A stretch of 64,000 nucleotides of DNA from Gammaproteobacteria bacterium. GTDB taxonomy: Bacteria > Pseudomonadota > Gammaproteobacteria > JAURND01. Both the position numbers and the translations under genes were made by a program. The stretch is taken from the NCBI GenBank assembly GCA_035546635.1, contig DASZWJ010000013.1:61110-125109 (forward strand). The letters run 5' to 3'. Under the pieces are notes generated by a model. That model had not been told where the DNA came from. It searched no databases and saw only the letters and a program-made list of their open reading frames with translations. Positions 47,638-57,455 of this stretch are shown here, piece after piece; within the stretch, counting starts at the first letter, position 1, and each line of letters begins with the position of its first letter.

Positions 47638-48429
47638 TTAAAAGGGGGATATAACGCTATCACGACCGCCAGGTATTGCATCCAGTGGGGAATAAGTGAT
47701 ATCCACTAAATAAAGTCCCTCCGGCGGCGCTGTGATACCACCTAATTTACGGTCACGTCCCATTAATACTTCTTGCGCCCAAACTGGCTGTCGCTTAGCC
47801 ACACCAATTTCTATTAATACGCCAGCTATGTTGCGCACCATATGATGTAAGAACGCATTAGCCTGAATATCGATTTTGATGAAATCACCCCGGCGGACAA
47901 TATCGAGCCGATGTACACAACGCCGAGTGGTTTTTGCCTGACAATCTGCACCACGAAAAGCACTGAAATCATGTTCTCCCAGCAAATAATTTGCTGCAAC
48001 ACGCATTTTGTCTTCATCTAGGGGATGAATAAACCAGGTGACATGGCGCCGCAAAATAGCTGACGCAATTCGATGATTATAAATGATATAGTGGTAACGA
48101 CGTGCCACAGCAGAAAAACGTGCATGAAAATCTTCACTGACCTCTTTCGCCCAAATCACGCGGATATCTTCTGGTAAACCATGGTTGACTCCCATGACCC
48201 AAGCACGGCTATCGCGTGGTCTTGCGGTATCAAAATGCACAACTTGGCTGGTGGCATGCACGCCTTTATCCGTGCGCCCTGCGCATACTACTTCGACTGC
48301 GTGGTCGGCAACGCGTGACACTGCCTGTTCCAAACATCTCTGCACTGTCATTAATTTTTCATTGGTTTGGCTTTGCCAGCCATGATAACAAGTACCTTCG
48401 TACTCTATCCCCAACGCCCAACGCATCAT
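47638..48429 (-). CDS. truA: tRNA pseudouridine(38-40) synthase
   Basis: 263 residues. Catalytic Asp53 in CAGRTDKGVHATSQVVHF; other motifs GVNHGLPEDIRV, ARRYHYIIYNH and FLHHMVRNIAGVLIEIG. Its ATG overlaps the fimV stop (TAATG). The last residues ISPF come from the palindrome CCCATCTTTTTAAAAGGGGG at about 47630. Confidence 0.97.
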   Translation of the reverse strand: MMRWALGIEYEGTCYHGWQSQTNEKLMTVQRCLEQAVSRVADHAVEVVCAGRTDKGVHATSQVVHFDTARPRDSRAWVMGVNHGLPEDIRVIWAKEVSEDFHARFSAVARRYHYIIYNHRIASAILRRHVTWFIHPLDEDKMRVAANYLLGEHDFSAFRGADCQAKTTRRCVHRLDIVRRGDFIKIDIQANAFLHHMVRNIAGVLIEIGVAKRQPVWAQEVLMGRDRKLGGITAPPEGLYLVDITYSPLDAIPGGRDSVISPF

Positions 48430-49814
48430 TAATCACCCTGCGCCAGCCTTGCTTGCTCCAGCAATAATTCAGCTTCACGCTGCTGGGCCTTGGAACCTTC
48501 GGCAAGCACAGTTTTTAACGTCTCTTGTACTGCCACGTAATCTCCCATTTCTAAATAAGCCCGCGCCAAATCCAGTTTCACCGGTATGGCATCTTTAGTA
48601 TTCATAAAGCCGTATTCCATATCTTCACCTTCAGCTTCCTGTCCAGGAGTCAGATATTCTTGTTCTTCTTCTATTAATTGCTCAAAGCTCTCAAGCTCGG
48701 AGATTTTCATGGGTGAATAGTCTGCCTCAATCTCGGGTTCAGGTTCTGGGATAATTGGCTGTTCCGGTTGTTGGAAAAACTCTGGTGCAGGTTCATATTC
48801 CGGTTCAGATTCTATCCCTGGACTTGGTAAGGGTGATGGTGTTTCTGCCTTAGCCGCATCAGACAAAGAGGATGCTCTTTGCGACCTCGGCCAAAATAGC
48901 CAAATCAGTAATAATATACCCGCAGCCATCAACACCAAACCGATGGCTAATAAAAAAACCGTGCTATCCAAAAAGCTTCTTGGCATAGATTCCTCCTGAA
49001 TCTCAGTTCGTGGCGCCTGGTTATTGACCGTATTGGCTGCTTCATCAATTCCAGGTATAGGTTTAGGCGTTACTACCTGGGGCGGCTGCGTGTTTTCAAC
49101 CACAGGCAATGAGGATGGTGCTGGCGGGATGGGGGTAGAAGGCGCTTGTGAAAACTGCGGCGGCGGCAACTCAATAGCTGCTTTAACCGGCTGCACGGGT
49201 TGTGCTGAGGCTTTTTGTGGCATGGGCACCACACCCACCGTATGCGCTGCAGGTTGTACTAGAGCTTTGTGTGGGCTTATCGTTGCGGACTGCAGGGTAT
49301 TAATATCTTTGGACAATAATTTTTGTGATTCAACCAAGGCTTGTTGCAATTGCGTCATTTGCTGATTCATCTGACCTACGCGTTTTTGCAAAGCTGCGTT
49401 TTGTCTGCGTAAATCTGCTAATTCTGATTGAATATGTTGATCTTCGGCGGTTGTGCCTTGAGGAATTACAGGTGACTTGGTGATAGCCGGGCTAATCTCA
49501 GTAGTTTTTTTAATCGAGGTAGGTTGAGAGATGGAAGTTATGGTATGCTGTGCTGCTACCGATGAGGGTGGCGCTGACACTACCGATTTTGCAGGTGACA
49601 CTACCTTTTTGACATGAGTAGGGCTAGGCGCAGGCGATGAAATTTCATTAGCTTCCGGCTGAACATTGGCGGCTCCGGTTTTGATCTTTTGAAAAGCATT
49701 CAGGAACACATCTTCAACATTAGCAGGATCAGCGGGGTCAGAATTAGGCGCAGCATATAATGTCACTGGCAGTGCTATTATCAGTATTATCCATTTTATA
49801 CAATTAATTTTCAT
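48429..49814 (-). CDS. fimV: FimV-like inner membrane protein
   Basis: 461 residues. Signal-like N-terminus (WIILIIALPVTLYAAP), a Pro/Ser-rich periplasmic region, a coiled coil (LADLRRQNAALQKRVGQMNQQMTQLQQALVESQKLL), one membrane helix (STVFLLAIGLVLMAAGILLLIWLFWP, about 284-309), an acidic cytoplasmic linker and the C-terminal FimV motif VKLDLARAYLEMGDYVAVQETLKTVLAEGSKAQQREAELLLEQ. FimV proteins are often over 800 residues with a LysM; I see no LysM here. In Pseudomonas FimV organises the poles and type IV pili. Confidence 0.85.
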   Translation of the reverse strand: MKINCIKWIILIIALPVTLYAAPNSDPADPANVEDVFLNAFQKIKTGAANVQPEANEISSPAPSPTHVKKVVSPAKSVVSAPPSSVAAQHTITSISQPTSIKKTTEISPAITKSPVIPQGTTAEDQHIQSELADLRRQNAALQKRVGQMNQQMTQLQQALVESQKLLSKDINTLQSATISPHKALVQPAAHTVGVVPMPQKASAQPVQPVKAAIELPPPQFSQAPSTPIPPAPSSLPVVENTQPPQVVTPKPIPGIDEAANTVNNQAPRTEIQEESMPRSFLDSTVFLLAIGLVLMAAGILLLIWLFWPRSQRASSLSDAAKAETPSPLPSPGIESEPEYEPAPEFFQQPEQPIIPEPEPEIEADYSPMKISELESFEQLIEEEQEYLTPGQEAEGEDMEYGFMNTKDAIPVKLDLARAYLEMGDYVAVQETLKTVLAEGSKAQQREAELLLEQARLAQGD

Positions 49815-49888
49815 GAGAATCCCTCATTTTTCTTTAAACTCCAACATGTTATATAAAATTCCACGCTGAAGCCAGGAGGGAATAACCC

Positions 49889-50251
49889 ATGGATAAAATT
49901 TTTATCGAAGGACTGGAAGTAGAAACGTTAATTGGTATCTATCCTGAAGAACATAAAGCCAAACAACCGCTAGTACTGGATATAGCCCTCTTTACAGATA
50001 CTCGTAAAGCAGCAAGCAGCGAAGATATTGCTGATACGATAAATTATGATGCTTTGGCGGAATATTTACAGCAGTTAGCGTCTAATGGTAAATTTTTTCT
50101 ATTGGAAGCTTTAGCCGAACATCTGACACAAGCAATATTGCAGAAATATTCTGTTAAAGGAGTGCGGCTACGCATCCATAAGCCCAATGCAATTGGCAAT
50201 GCTTTGGCAACCGCGCAGGGGGTGGGAATTGAGATTGAGCGTTGGTGTTAA
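49889..50251 (+). CDS. folB: Dihydroneopterin aldolase
   Basis: Folate synthesis: cleaves dihydroneopterin to 6-hydroxymethyl-dihydropterin. 120 residues. IFIEGLEVETLIGIYPEEHKAKQPLVLDIAL is the family start; the NYDALAEYLQQL, LLEALAEHLTQAI (catalytic Glu) and VRLRIHKPNAIGNA motifs follow. ATG preceded by AGGAGGGA. Reads away from fimV. Confidence 0.96.
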   Translation: MDKIFIEGLEVETLIGIYPEEHKAKQPLVLDIALFTDTRKAASSEDIADTINYDALAEYLQQLASNGKFFLLEALAEHLTQAILQKYSVKGVRLRIHKPNAIGNALATAQGVGIEIERWC

Positions 50252-50295
50252 TCTAGGCCTGTAAGCTGTGTGAGAGGAAATATAGTACATTCCAA

Positions 50296-51669
50296 TTATT
50301 TGCTATAAAGATCCACCAACTCCAGCAAATTGCGCCCCGCTGCCGTATCCTTGTAAACCGCTAAATAACTATCCAACACATAGCGATAATCCTTGGTCGC
50401 CAAAACCGCCAAAATTTTATTCGCACGATCAATGTCTTTGGTCTGCGTATAACGGCAAGTCTGGAATAATACCGCAGCTAATATCGCTACTTTAGAGGCT
50501 TTGCGGGCGGGACTTGCGTCATAGAAACTTTCCACGCATTGATGCAGAGCCCAATCCTTATCCCATTCCAACCATTGTTTATAAATCGCCAACGTCGCTT
50601 CCTGATAATGCTGAAGATCCACGGCGCGTGGAATGCCCATCTGTAACCATTGCATTAACAACATTGTGGGCACAGCCGCTTCGACATTAGCCCAGGAACA
50701 GTTGCCGCTCAATTGTGATCTAAGCGGCAAGGTGGTTACCAATTCTAGACCTAATACTTTGAAAATCCCCTCGCTGACAAAACGGCGGTTTTGTTTTTTG
50801 TAAAGCAGATGCTTAACGAATTCCGCATTAAACGCATAAGGGTTACCGATTTGATAAATCGCCACTGCTGGATGATGCAGGCTATACGCACCGCGATCAC
50901 ATTTCGCAAAAAAATGACCGCATTTGATAAAGGTAATGGCATGTCCTTCATAGCCCACCGGCAACAATAGTAGCTGCCGCTCTGATATTGTTTCAATGCG
51001 ATGCCCCAGTTGGGCAATATTAACCAGATGTTGCTGGTATTTAATCAGCTCGCCTGCTATGGCAAATGCTTCAATCATATTTTGCAGCTCAGCAAAATGT
51101 GAGCGTAGATTACGTGCAGAGAAATTATTTTTGAATTGCAGTAAAGAGTCTTGGATGACGCTGATGGTAAATTCTAAAACAAATCCCTCAAAATCCAGCT
51201 CAATGAAAGTGTTTTTATTATCAACGATATCGACGCGGCCACTCAATTCAAAGCGATGGCCAATCAGTTTCGCGTTGATATAATCTTGGGCGAATTTTAG
51301 ATCGGCGCCATAACGGTATAATAGTTCTTTTAAATCCTGCTGATTACGCAGCAAAGCTTGGAGCAGTACGGGTTGCGCGGATTTATTATAGGCATTGGGA
51401 TCAGCTTTATTGTCCAGCAATAAACGACAAAGTGGCAGATTATTGTTTTCTACCGCCCAATGCAGCGCCGTGCCACCTGTCAGGTCTTTTTTGCGCACAT
51501 CGGCGCCTTGTTTGATGAGTAATGCTGCAATTTCGGTGTTATTGGCGATGGCGGCTTCAATCAACGGGGTAAACCCGTAAATATCGAGCGCATTCACATC
51601 TGCGCCAGCAGCAAGTAGGCTCCTGACTTCGTTGATATGGTTGTTTAGGATTTCATTGGTTAGGGTCAT
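50296..51669 (-). CDS. Ankyrin-repeat protein with a C-terminal cysteine-protease-like arrangement; effector candidate
   Basis: 457 residues. Three clear ankyrin repeats plus one weaker (about 10-125): NEVRSLLAAGADVNALDIYGFTPLIEAA, NTEIAALLIKQGADVRKKDLTGGTALHWAVE, NLPLCRLLLDNKADPNAY. No signal peptide or membrane helix. The C-terminal part has GHAITFIKCGHFFAKCDRG (His243, Asp258) and QLSGNCSWAN (Gln319, Cys324). The order His-Asp-Gln-x4-Cys is that of clan CE cysteine proteases (Ulp1, adenain, YopJ). Legionella has ankyrin effectors with protease-like folds (AnkH). Homology to them is inference by eye. Confidence 0.7.
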   Translation of the reverse strand: MTLTNEILNNHINEVRSLLAAGADVNALDIYGFTPLIEAAIANNTEIAALLIKQGADVRKKDLTGGTALHWAVENNNLPLCRLLLDNKADPNAYNKSAQPVLLQALLRNQQDLKELLYRYGADLKFAQDYINAKLIGHRFELSGRVDIVDNKNTFIELDFEGFVLEFTISVIQDSLLQFKNNFSARNLRSHFAELQNMIEAFAIAGELIKYQQHLVNIAQLGHRIETISERQLLLLPVGYEGHAITFIKCGHFFAKCDRGAYSLHHPAVAIYQIGNPYAFNAEFVKHLLYKKQNRRFVSEGIFKVLGLELVTTLPLRSQLSGNCSWANVEAAVPTMLLMQWLQMGIPRAVDLQHYQEATLAIYKQWLEWDKDWALHQCVESFYDASPARKASKVAILAAVLFQTCRYTQTKDIDRANKILAVLATKDYRYVLDSYLAVYKDTAAGRNLLELVDLYSK

Positions 51670-51721
51670 AGGGTTGTCTGAAAAAATAGCTGTCAGTTAG
51701 GACTCAGGAGGACAATCGACA

Positions 51722-52369
51722 CTACATCCCTGGACGATGATCACGAGTCAAAGTCGGTCTGCTAATCAACGCATTTTCCAGTTTCTTCTGATTATATAAA
51801 TCAATGCGCAGCTTCAGATTGTTACTTAATTCAGGGCTTAATTTCAATTCAGGATTATTTTCAATCTGTTCTGCAATATTCTCAAACAATTCATCCTGGG
51901 CACTGTGCGCGGCTAACGGCGAATCATGATCGGCCATGCCATCATATCTTTGGCCGTTTAAGAGGGGATGCTGCGGGAGATCGCCGCCAGCGCCGTGGCT
52001 GTTAGCTAAGCCAGCTTCTTTCTCATTAGCGGCTTGTTTCTCGCGAGATTGCTTCTGTTTTTTGCGCTGCGTGGAAACTGCACCAAATTTACCCTCTCCT
52101 TCCATCAGCAAACGGGTTAGATCTTCGGCTTTATCATCGACCAGTTGGGATAACGCTTGACCCCATTCATCAACCAATGGCTTATATTGATCGCTTTTTT
52201 GCTCAGAAAATGGGATAACGACTTCGATTTGCCCAGCGCTACTACTACCCGGGCCGCCCACATCCTCATCATCATCCAGATCCAATGGTGCAAGGCCATA
52301 GCGTTGCTTTTGACGCTGAGAGCCCAGATCATAGGCATCAAACCCAGCTGATTTGTTTTCTCTGGACAT
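51722..52369 (-). CDS. Unknown acidic, low-complexity protein in effector-like island
   Basis: 215 residues. Hydrophilic throughout. Acidic patch LDLDDDEDVGG near residue 29-39, a charged KKQKQSREKQAANEKEAG stretch, and a helical C-terminal half (DELFENIAEQIENNPELKLSPELSNNLKLRIDLYNQKKLENALI). No signal, membrane segment or catalytic motif. It lies 52 bases upstream of the ankyrin gene on the same strand, probably cotranscribed. Family not recognised. Confidence 0.65.
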   Translation of the reverse strand: MSRENKSAGFDAYDLGSQRQKQRYGLAPLDLDDDEDVGGPGSSSAGQIEVVIPFSEQKSDQYKPLVDEWGQALSQLVDDKAEDLTRLLMEGEGKFGAVSTQRKKQKQSREKQAANEKEAGLANSHGAGGDLPQHPLLNGQRYDGMADHDSPLAAHSAQDELFENIAEQIENNPELKLSPELSNNLKLRIDLYNQKKLENALISRPTLTRDHRPGM

Positions 52370-52525
52370 AACGACTCCGCCTTTTCAAATTGTTGCATGG
52401 TATAGCTTAACATGGCTAACTTAATAAAATCTTAATAGAAGAAATTTACTGTTTAAGACAACCCTAATAATAGTAGATTATTATTAAACATAAATTTTAT
52501 CATATTAAGCAATAAGAGGTTCTTA

Positions 52526-53293
52526 ATGGCAGACGAAAAACAAATAGTAAGCATACAAAGTGCTAAAACTGATAATTTAGCAAATATTGGGAAGGATAGC
52601 TTAGGGCATGTAGCCAGTTTTTTTACTAACAGGGATCTCTTCAATACGACATTGGTCAGCAAAGGGCTTCGTGACCCCATCTCAAATAGCGAAATCTTCA
52701 AAAAGAAAAAAAACCTAGTTCATTTAGATAAACTATTTAACATAATTGATCGCAGGATTAATATATCTCTCAGCCAAGAACAAAGACAAGAAGTTTCCAA
52801 ACTATGGAACAATATTCTCAAAAATCCGCGATATATCACTGATCTGGCTAGGCTAGAAGCTACTCTAAAAACGCATCAAAACTTTTTACTATCATTAAGA
52901 ATTCCTTTGTTAGGCTGCATTCCTGTCGGCGTAATTTTGGCCGCCGTCACTATCGGCACTGCACTTTGTGCCAGTTATGCAGTACCCGATGAAAATCACT
53001 CGGATAAGGACGTTTTATATGCGCTTAGCCTCGCAACCGGAACCACCACATTGATGACAACTGGACCCAGTGCTATTGCAATTTATGATAAACATCAAAT
53101 TTCAAAAACCAATGAATTATTTACAGCAATGCTGGAAGAAATCGCAGCACTTAAACTTCGATATCCACATCTAGCTACTGACGATGCAAAGGAAAGAAAA
53201 CCACAATCCGTAGAAATTCATATTGAAGGTGGGGATGAAGATGAAGACCTGCAACACCCCTATCAGCGTTTGCCTGATGGGGGGGCTCTCTGA
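52526..53293 (+). CDS. F-box-like protein with two membrane segments; effector candidate
   Basis: 255 residues. Residues 18-58 (LANIGKDSLGHVASFFTNRDLFNTTLVSKGLRDPISNSEIF) follow the F-box pattern: Leu..Ile, a short loop, Asp-Leu, then VSK.LR. F-boxes bind Skp1 of eukaryotic SCF ubiquitin ligases, and known bacterial examples are secreted effectors. A helical segment follows, then two hydrophobic segments (about 126-153 and 163-187) as a hairpin with GTTT in the second, and an acidic tail. AAGAGG precedes the ATG. Stands alone on the plus strand. Confidence 0.6.
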   Translation: MADEKQIVSIQSAKTDNLANIGKDSLGHVASFFTNRDLFNTTLVSKGLRDPISNSEIFKKKKNLVHLDKLFNIIDRRINISLSQEQRQEVSKLWNNILKNPRYITDLARLEATLKTHQNFLLSLRIPLLGCIPVGVILAAVTIGTALCASYAVPDENHSDKDVLYALSLATGTTTLMTTGPSAIAIYDKHQISKTNELFTAMLEEIAALKLRYPHLATDDAKERKPQSVEIHIEGGDEDEDLQHPYQRLPDGGAL

Positions 53294-53357
53294 AAGTTTT
53301 TTCCTCATAAACAGAAAGTCCAAATCTAACTAAAGCCTTGTCATTCCCGACTGCGTC

Positions 53358-53460
53358 CACTAATGTCCGGGGAATAGTTATTTTTAGTTAGTAGCACCCT
53401 CCTTCTCCCCTTGTGAGAGAAGGAGGGTGCTACCCAAAAAGTGACTATTTCCCCGGACAG
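53358..53460. mobile_element. MITE-like element, second copy
   Basis: Ends CACTAATGTCCGGGGAATAG and the reverse complement of ACTATTTCCCCGGACAG, enclosing the palindrome GTAGCACCCTCCTTCTCCCC ... GGAGGGTGCTAC (53391-53433). About 103 bases. Same family as 11413-11518 (TIR, size, central core). The element lies beside a partial TCATTCCCG repeat end at 53340. Confidence 0.65.
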
Positions 53461-53488
53461 AGGGAAGTAGGTTACTCTGAAACTTTGC

Positions 53489-54502
53489 CTACCAATATTC
53501 ACTCACCAACACCTCAGCAATTTGCACCGCATTTAAGGCCGCACCCTTGCGCACATTATCGGCAACCACCCATAAGTTCAAACCCCGTGGGTGGGATAGA
53601 TCTTCGCGTATCCGTCCCACAAAAACGGCATCACCTTCGGTACCCTCATGTGCCGGAGTAGGATACTCGGGATCGTCCATCACAATAATGCCTGGAGCAT
53701 TGCGCAACAATTCACGAGCTTGATCTTTAGTTAATTTATCGCGGGTTTCAATATGTACCGCCTCGGAATGTCCAAAAAATACCGGCACGCGTACGGTAGT
53801 CGGATTTACCAAAATACTGTCATCACCTAAAATTTTCTGTGTTTCCCAAACCATTTTCATTTCTTCACGGGTATAACCGTTATCTTGGAAGGTATCGATC
53901 TGCGGAATGACATTGAAAGCAATGCGGGTGGGATAAACTACTGGTGTGACTGGGTGACCGCTGAGCAGATGGGTGGTTTCAGTCGCCAAAGCCTCAATAC
54001 CGGCCTTGCCACTGCCCGACACTGACTGGTAGGTGGCGACATTAATGCGCTCTATACCGACTGCGTCATAAATGGGTTTCAGTGCCACTACCATTTGAAT
54101 GGTGGAACAATTGGGATTAGCGATAATATGTCGTTGGCGGTAATCTGCTATGGCTTGCGGGTTGACTTCAGGCACAACCAAAGGCACATCGGCGTCGTAA
54201 CGGAATTGCGAAGTATTATCGATGACAACACAACCCGCCTCGGCGGCAACGGGAGCATAACGCGCAGAAACGCCAGCACCGGCAGAAAATAAGCCTAACT
54301 GCACTTTAGAAAAATCAAAGTTGGCAGCATCTTCGACGGTGATGGCGCGATTTTTGAAATTGACAGTTTCGCCGGCAGAACGTTCACTGGCCAGTGCATA
54401 AATTTTTCCCACAGGAAAACTGCGCTGTTCCAGTATCGATAACATCGCCTCACCAACAATTCCGGTGGCGCCCAGTATGGCTATATCAAATGCAAGACTC
54501 AT
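53489..54502 (-). CDS. asd: Aspartate-semialdehyde dehydrogenase
   Basis: Makes aspartate semialdehyde for lysine, threonine, methionine and diaminopimelate. 337 residues. NADP loop LGATGIVGEAMLSIL, catalytic Cys in ANPNCSTIQMVVALKP, and the second half with FFGHSEAVHIETRDKLT. In Pseudomonas asd is next to fimV; here a roughly 4-kb block with folB and effector-like genes separates them. Confidence 0.97.
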   Translation of the reverse strand: MSLAFDIAILGATGIVGEAMLSILEQRSFPVGKIYALASERSAGETVNFKNRAITVEDAANFDFSKVQLGLFSAGAGVSARYAPVAAEAGCVVIDNTSQFRYDADVPLVVPEVNPQAIADYRQRHIIANPNCSTIQMVVALKPIYDAVGIERINVATYQSVSGSGKAGIEALATETTHLLSGHPVTPVVYPTRIAFNVIPQIDTFQDNGYTREEMKMVWETQKILGDDSILVNPTTVRVPVFFGHSEAVHIETRDKLTKDQARELLRNAPGIIVMDDPEYPTPAHEGTEGDAVFVGRIREDLSHPRGLNLWVVADNVRKGAALNAVQIAEVLVSEYW

Positions 54503-54580
54503 GTTTTTTCCTTTGTGATAGATGCTTCAATTTCCTTCTCACTTGATTTATTCAACGAAGAAAATCAAAAGCACAGGCAT

Positions 54581-54605
54581 TGTCATTCCCGCGCAGGCGC
54601 ACTAG
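54581..54605. repeat. Partial TGTCATTCCCGCGcAGGCG repeat
   Basis: Single left end of the family at 26281-26427, between valS and asd. Confidence 0.55.
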
Positions 54606-54644
54606 CATTTTTTATAGGGGCAAGTTTACAGCAATTCTTTTAGT

Positions 54645-57407
54645 TCAAACTTGCTGCAATCGCTCCTTTTGCGCTTGTAATTTGTCTAATAACGCCTGTG
54701 TTTCCTCTGCGCGCTGGCGCTCTTTTTCAACCACCGCTGCCGGTGCTTTTTCAACATAATCCGCATTAGCCAACTTCTGTTGAATACGCCCCAGTTCTTT
54801 GTGCAATTTATCCAATTCTTTATGCAAACGCTGCAATTCCGCAGTTTTATCAATTAACCCTGCCAGCGGAATAAACAATTCCAGCTGATTAACCACTGCC
54901 GCAGCCGCAGGAGGTGCAGCTTCATCTTCGGCCAGCCAAGTAATAGATGCTAACCGCGCCATAGCCATTAACAAAGCAGAATGCGCCTCAACCTGCTTTT
55001 TATCTGTAGCATCCCCTTTGCGCAATAACAATGGCAAGGGTTTACCAGGAGCAATATTCATCTCACCACGAATCTGGCGGATGCTCAATACCACTTGTTT
55101 GAGCCAATCAATTTGCTGAGCAGCCTGCACATCCATTTGTTCTTTATCAAACACTGGATATGACGCCAGCATAATCGTTTTGCCTTGGATACTTAATAAA
55201 GGCGCAACGCGCTGCCAAATTTCCTCAGTGATAAACGGCATTATGGGATGCAGCAAACGCAATACCGCCTCCAAAACCACCAACAAAGTGAGGCGCGCCC
55301 CGCGCTTTTCAGGCGTAGCTCCCTCTCCTTGCAATACCGGTTTAGAAAATTCCAGATACCAGTCGCAATATTCATTCCAAGTAAACTCATACAATTGCTG
55401 TGCCAACAAATCAAAACGGTAATCGGCAAAAGCTTCCGTAACCTGCAAAATGGTCTCTTGCAAACGTGAACGAATCCAACGATCGGCCACGCTGAACTCT
55501 ACAGCGCCACTCGTTAAATCTGCAGCATGTTCTTCTGTATTCAGCAACACATAACGCGCCGCATTCCATAATTTATTGCAGAAATTCCGGTAACCTTCAA
55601 TACGTCCCATATCAAAATTGATGTTACGACCAGTACTGGCTAAAGCACAATAAGTAAAACGCAGCGCATCGGTGCCAAATCCTGGGATACCGTTGGGAAA
55701 TTCTTTACGCGTCGCCTGTTCGATTTTGTTAGCTTTATCGGCTTGCATCAATCCGTGCGTACGTTTAGTGATTAACCCAGCTAAATCAATACCGTTAATC
55801 AGATCGATGGGATCAAGCACATTACCCTTGGATTTGGACATTTTCTGACCTTGACTGTCGCGTATTAACCCAGTGATATAAACCGTACGAAAAGGCACTT
55901 GGCCTGTGAATTTCAAACCCATCATCATCATACGCGCCACCCAGAAAAACAGGATATCAAAGCCTGTAACCAGTACGTTGGTGGGATAGAAGGTAGAAAA
56001 TTCTGGCGTTGACTCTGGCCACCCCAAGGTGGCAAACGGCCATAAGCTGGCTGAAACCCAGGTATCCAGTACATCTTCGTCTTGGTTAAGTATAGCATCT
56101 GAGGGTAAATGATATTTCTTTCGCACCTGGGCGGCATTTTCTGCAGCATAAGCTTTACCGTCGGTGTCATACCAAACCGGAATACGATGTCCCCACCACA
56201 ACTGACGACTGATGCACCAATCCTGAATATTTTCCAACCATTGAAAATAGGTTTTAGTCCAATTTTCCGGCACAAATTGCATTTGTCCCTGCTTGACGGC
56301 GTCAATGGCTGCGCTCGCCAAAGATTGCATTTTGATATACCACTGATCGGTCAGATACGGTTCAATCACGGCACCGGATCTTTCACCGCGCGGCACTTGT
56401 AAGCGGTGTGGCTGAACTTTCTCCAAAAGACCTAGGTTTTCCAGATCAGCAACAATACGTTTGCGAGCCACATAACGCTCCAAGCCCTGATAAGCGGGTG
56501 GTGCGTTTTCATTGATATGCGCGTCCTTTTTTAAAATATTGATTAACGGTAATTGATGGCGCTGACCCATGGCATAATCATTAAAATCATGGGCGGGGGT
56601 AATTTTGACACAACCCGTGCCAAAGGTCGGATCGACATACGTATCGGCAATGATGGGTATGGTTCTGCCGGTCAATGGGTGATTAATGTGCTGTCCGATA
56701 AAGTGGCGGTAGCGTTCATCCTCAGGATGGACAGCGACGGCAGTATCTCCCAGCAAGGTTTCCGGTCGGGTCGTCGCGACAATTAAGGCTTCTTTACTCG
56801 CAACCAGCGGGTAGCGGATGTACCATAAAAAGCCCGCCTCTTCTTCAGAAATGACCTCAAGATCTGATACGGCAGTTAACAGCGACGGGTCCCAGTTCAC
56901 TAAACGCTTACCGCGATAGATCAGACCCTGATCGAAGAGCTCAATAAATACTTTTACCACAGCCTGATTAATATCAGGGTCTAAACTGAAGCGCTCACGC
57001 GTCCAATCTACCGATGCACCCATACGCCGCAGCTGTCCTTTGATGGTGCTGTCAGATTGCTCTTTCCATTGCCAAACCCGCTGCTCAAACGCTTCGCGGC
57101 CGATTTCGAGCCGCTTTTTACCCTCCTTCAGCAGTTGCCGCTCAACCACCATCTGCGTCGCAATTCCCGCATGATCGGTGCCGACTTGCCATAAAGTTTG
57201 TTTGCCGCACATACGCTGGTAACGGATTAACGCATCCATCAAGCTGATCTGAAAGCCATGCCCCATATGCAAGGTGCCGGTGACATTAGGCGGCGGCAGC
57301 ATGATGCAATAAGGCTCTTTGCTGTTTTGTGGCGTAAAATAACCTGCTTGCTCCCAGGTTTGGTACCAGTGTTGTTCTAAGTGTTTTGGATCGTAGGTTT
57401 TTTCCAT
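54645..57407 (-). CDS. valS: Valyl-tRNA synthetase
   Basis: 920 residues. HIGH motif [19 protein letters not shown] motif [13 protein letters not shown], editing domain [22 protein letters not shown], and a C-terminal coiled coil ([42 protein letters not shown]). Downstream of holC, as in most gammaproteobacteria. Confidence 0.98.
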   Translation of the reverse strand: MEKTYDPKHLEQHWYQTWEQAGYFTPQNSKEPYCIMLPPPNVTGTLHMGHGFQISLMDALIRYQRMCGKQTLWQVGTDHAGIATQMVVERQLLKEGKKRLEIGREAFEQRVWQWKEQSDSTIKGQLRRMGASVDWTRERFSLDPDINQAVVKVFIELFDQGLIYRGKRLVNWDPSLLTAVSDLEVISEEEAGFLWYIRYPLVASKEALIVATTRPETLLGDTAVAVHPEDERYRHFIGQHINHPLTGRTIPIIADTYVDPTFGTGCVKITPAHDFNDYAMGQRHQLPLINILKKDAHINENAPPAYQGLERYVARKRIVADLENLGLLEKVQPHRLQVPRGERSGAVIEPYLTDQWYIKMQSLASAAIDAVKQGQMQFVPENWTKTYFQWLENIQDWCISRQLWWGHRIPVWYDTDGKAYAAENAAQVRKKYHLPSDAILNQDEDVLDTWVSASLWPFATLGWPESTPEFSTFYPTNVLVTGFDILFFWVARMMMMGLKFTGQVPFRTVYITGLIRDSQGQKMSKSKGNVLDPIDLINGIDLAGLITKRTHGLMQADKANKIEQATRKEFPNGIPGFGTDALRFTYCALASTGRNINFDMGRIEGYRNFCNKLWNAARYVLLNTEEHAADLTSGAVEFSVADRWIRSRLQETILQVTEAFADYRFDLLAQQLYEFTWNEYCDWYLEFSKPVLQGEGATPEKRGARLTLLVVLEAVLRLLHPIMPFITEEIWQRVAPLLSIQGKTIMLASYPVFDKEQMDVQAAQQIDWLKQVVLSIRQIRGEMNIAPGKPLPLLLRKGDATDKKQVEAHSALLMAMARLASITWLAEDEAAPPAAAAVVNQLELFIPLAGLIDKTAELQRLHKELDKLHKELGRIQQKLANADYVEKAPAAVVEKERQRAEETQALLDKLQAQKERLQQV

Positions 57408-57455
57408 TATGCGACCATTTTTGTTTTTTATGAAAAATTAGGGAATACCGTGACC

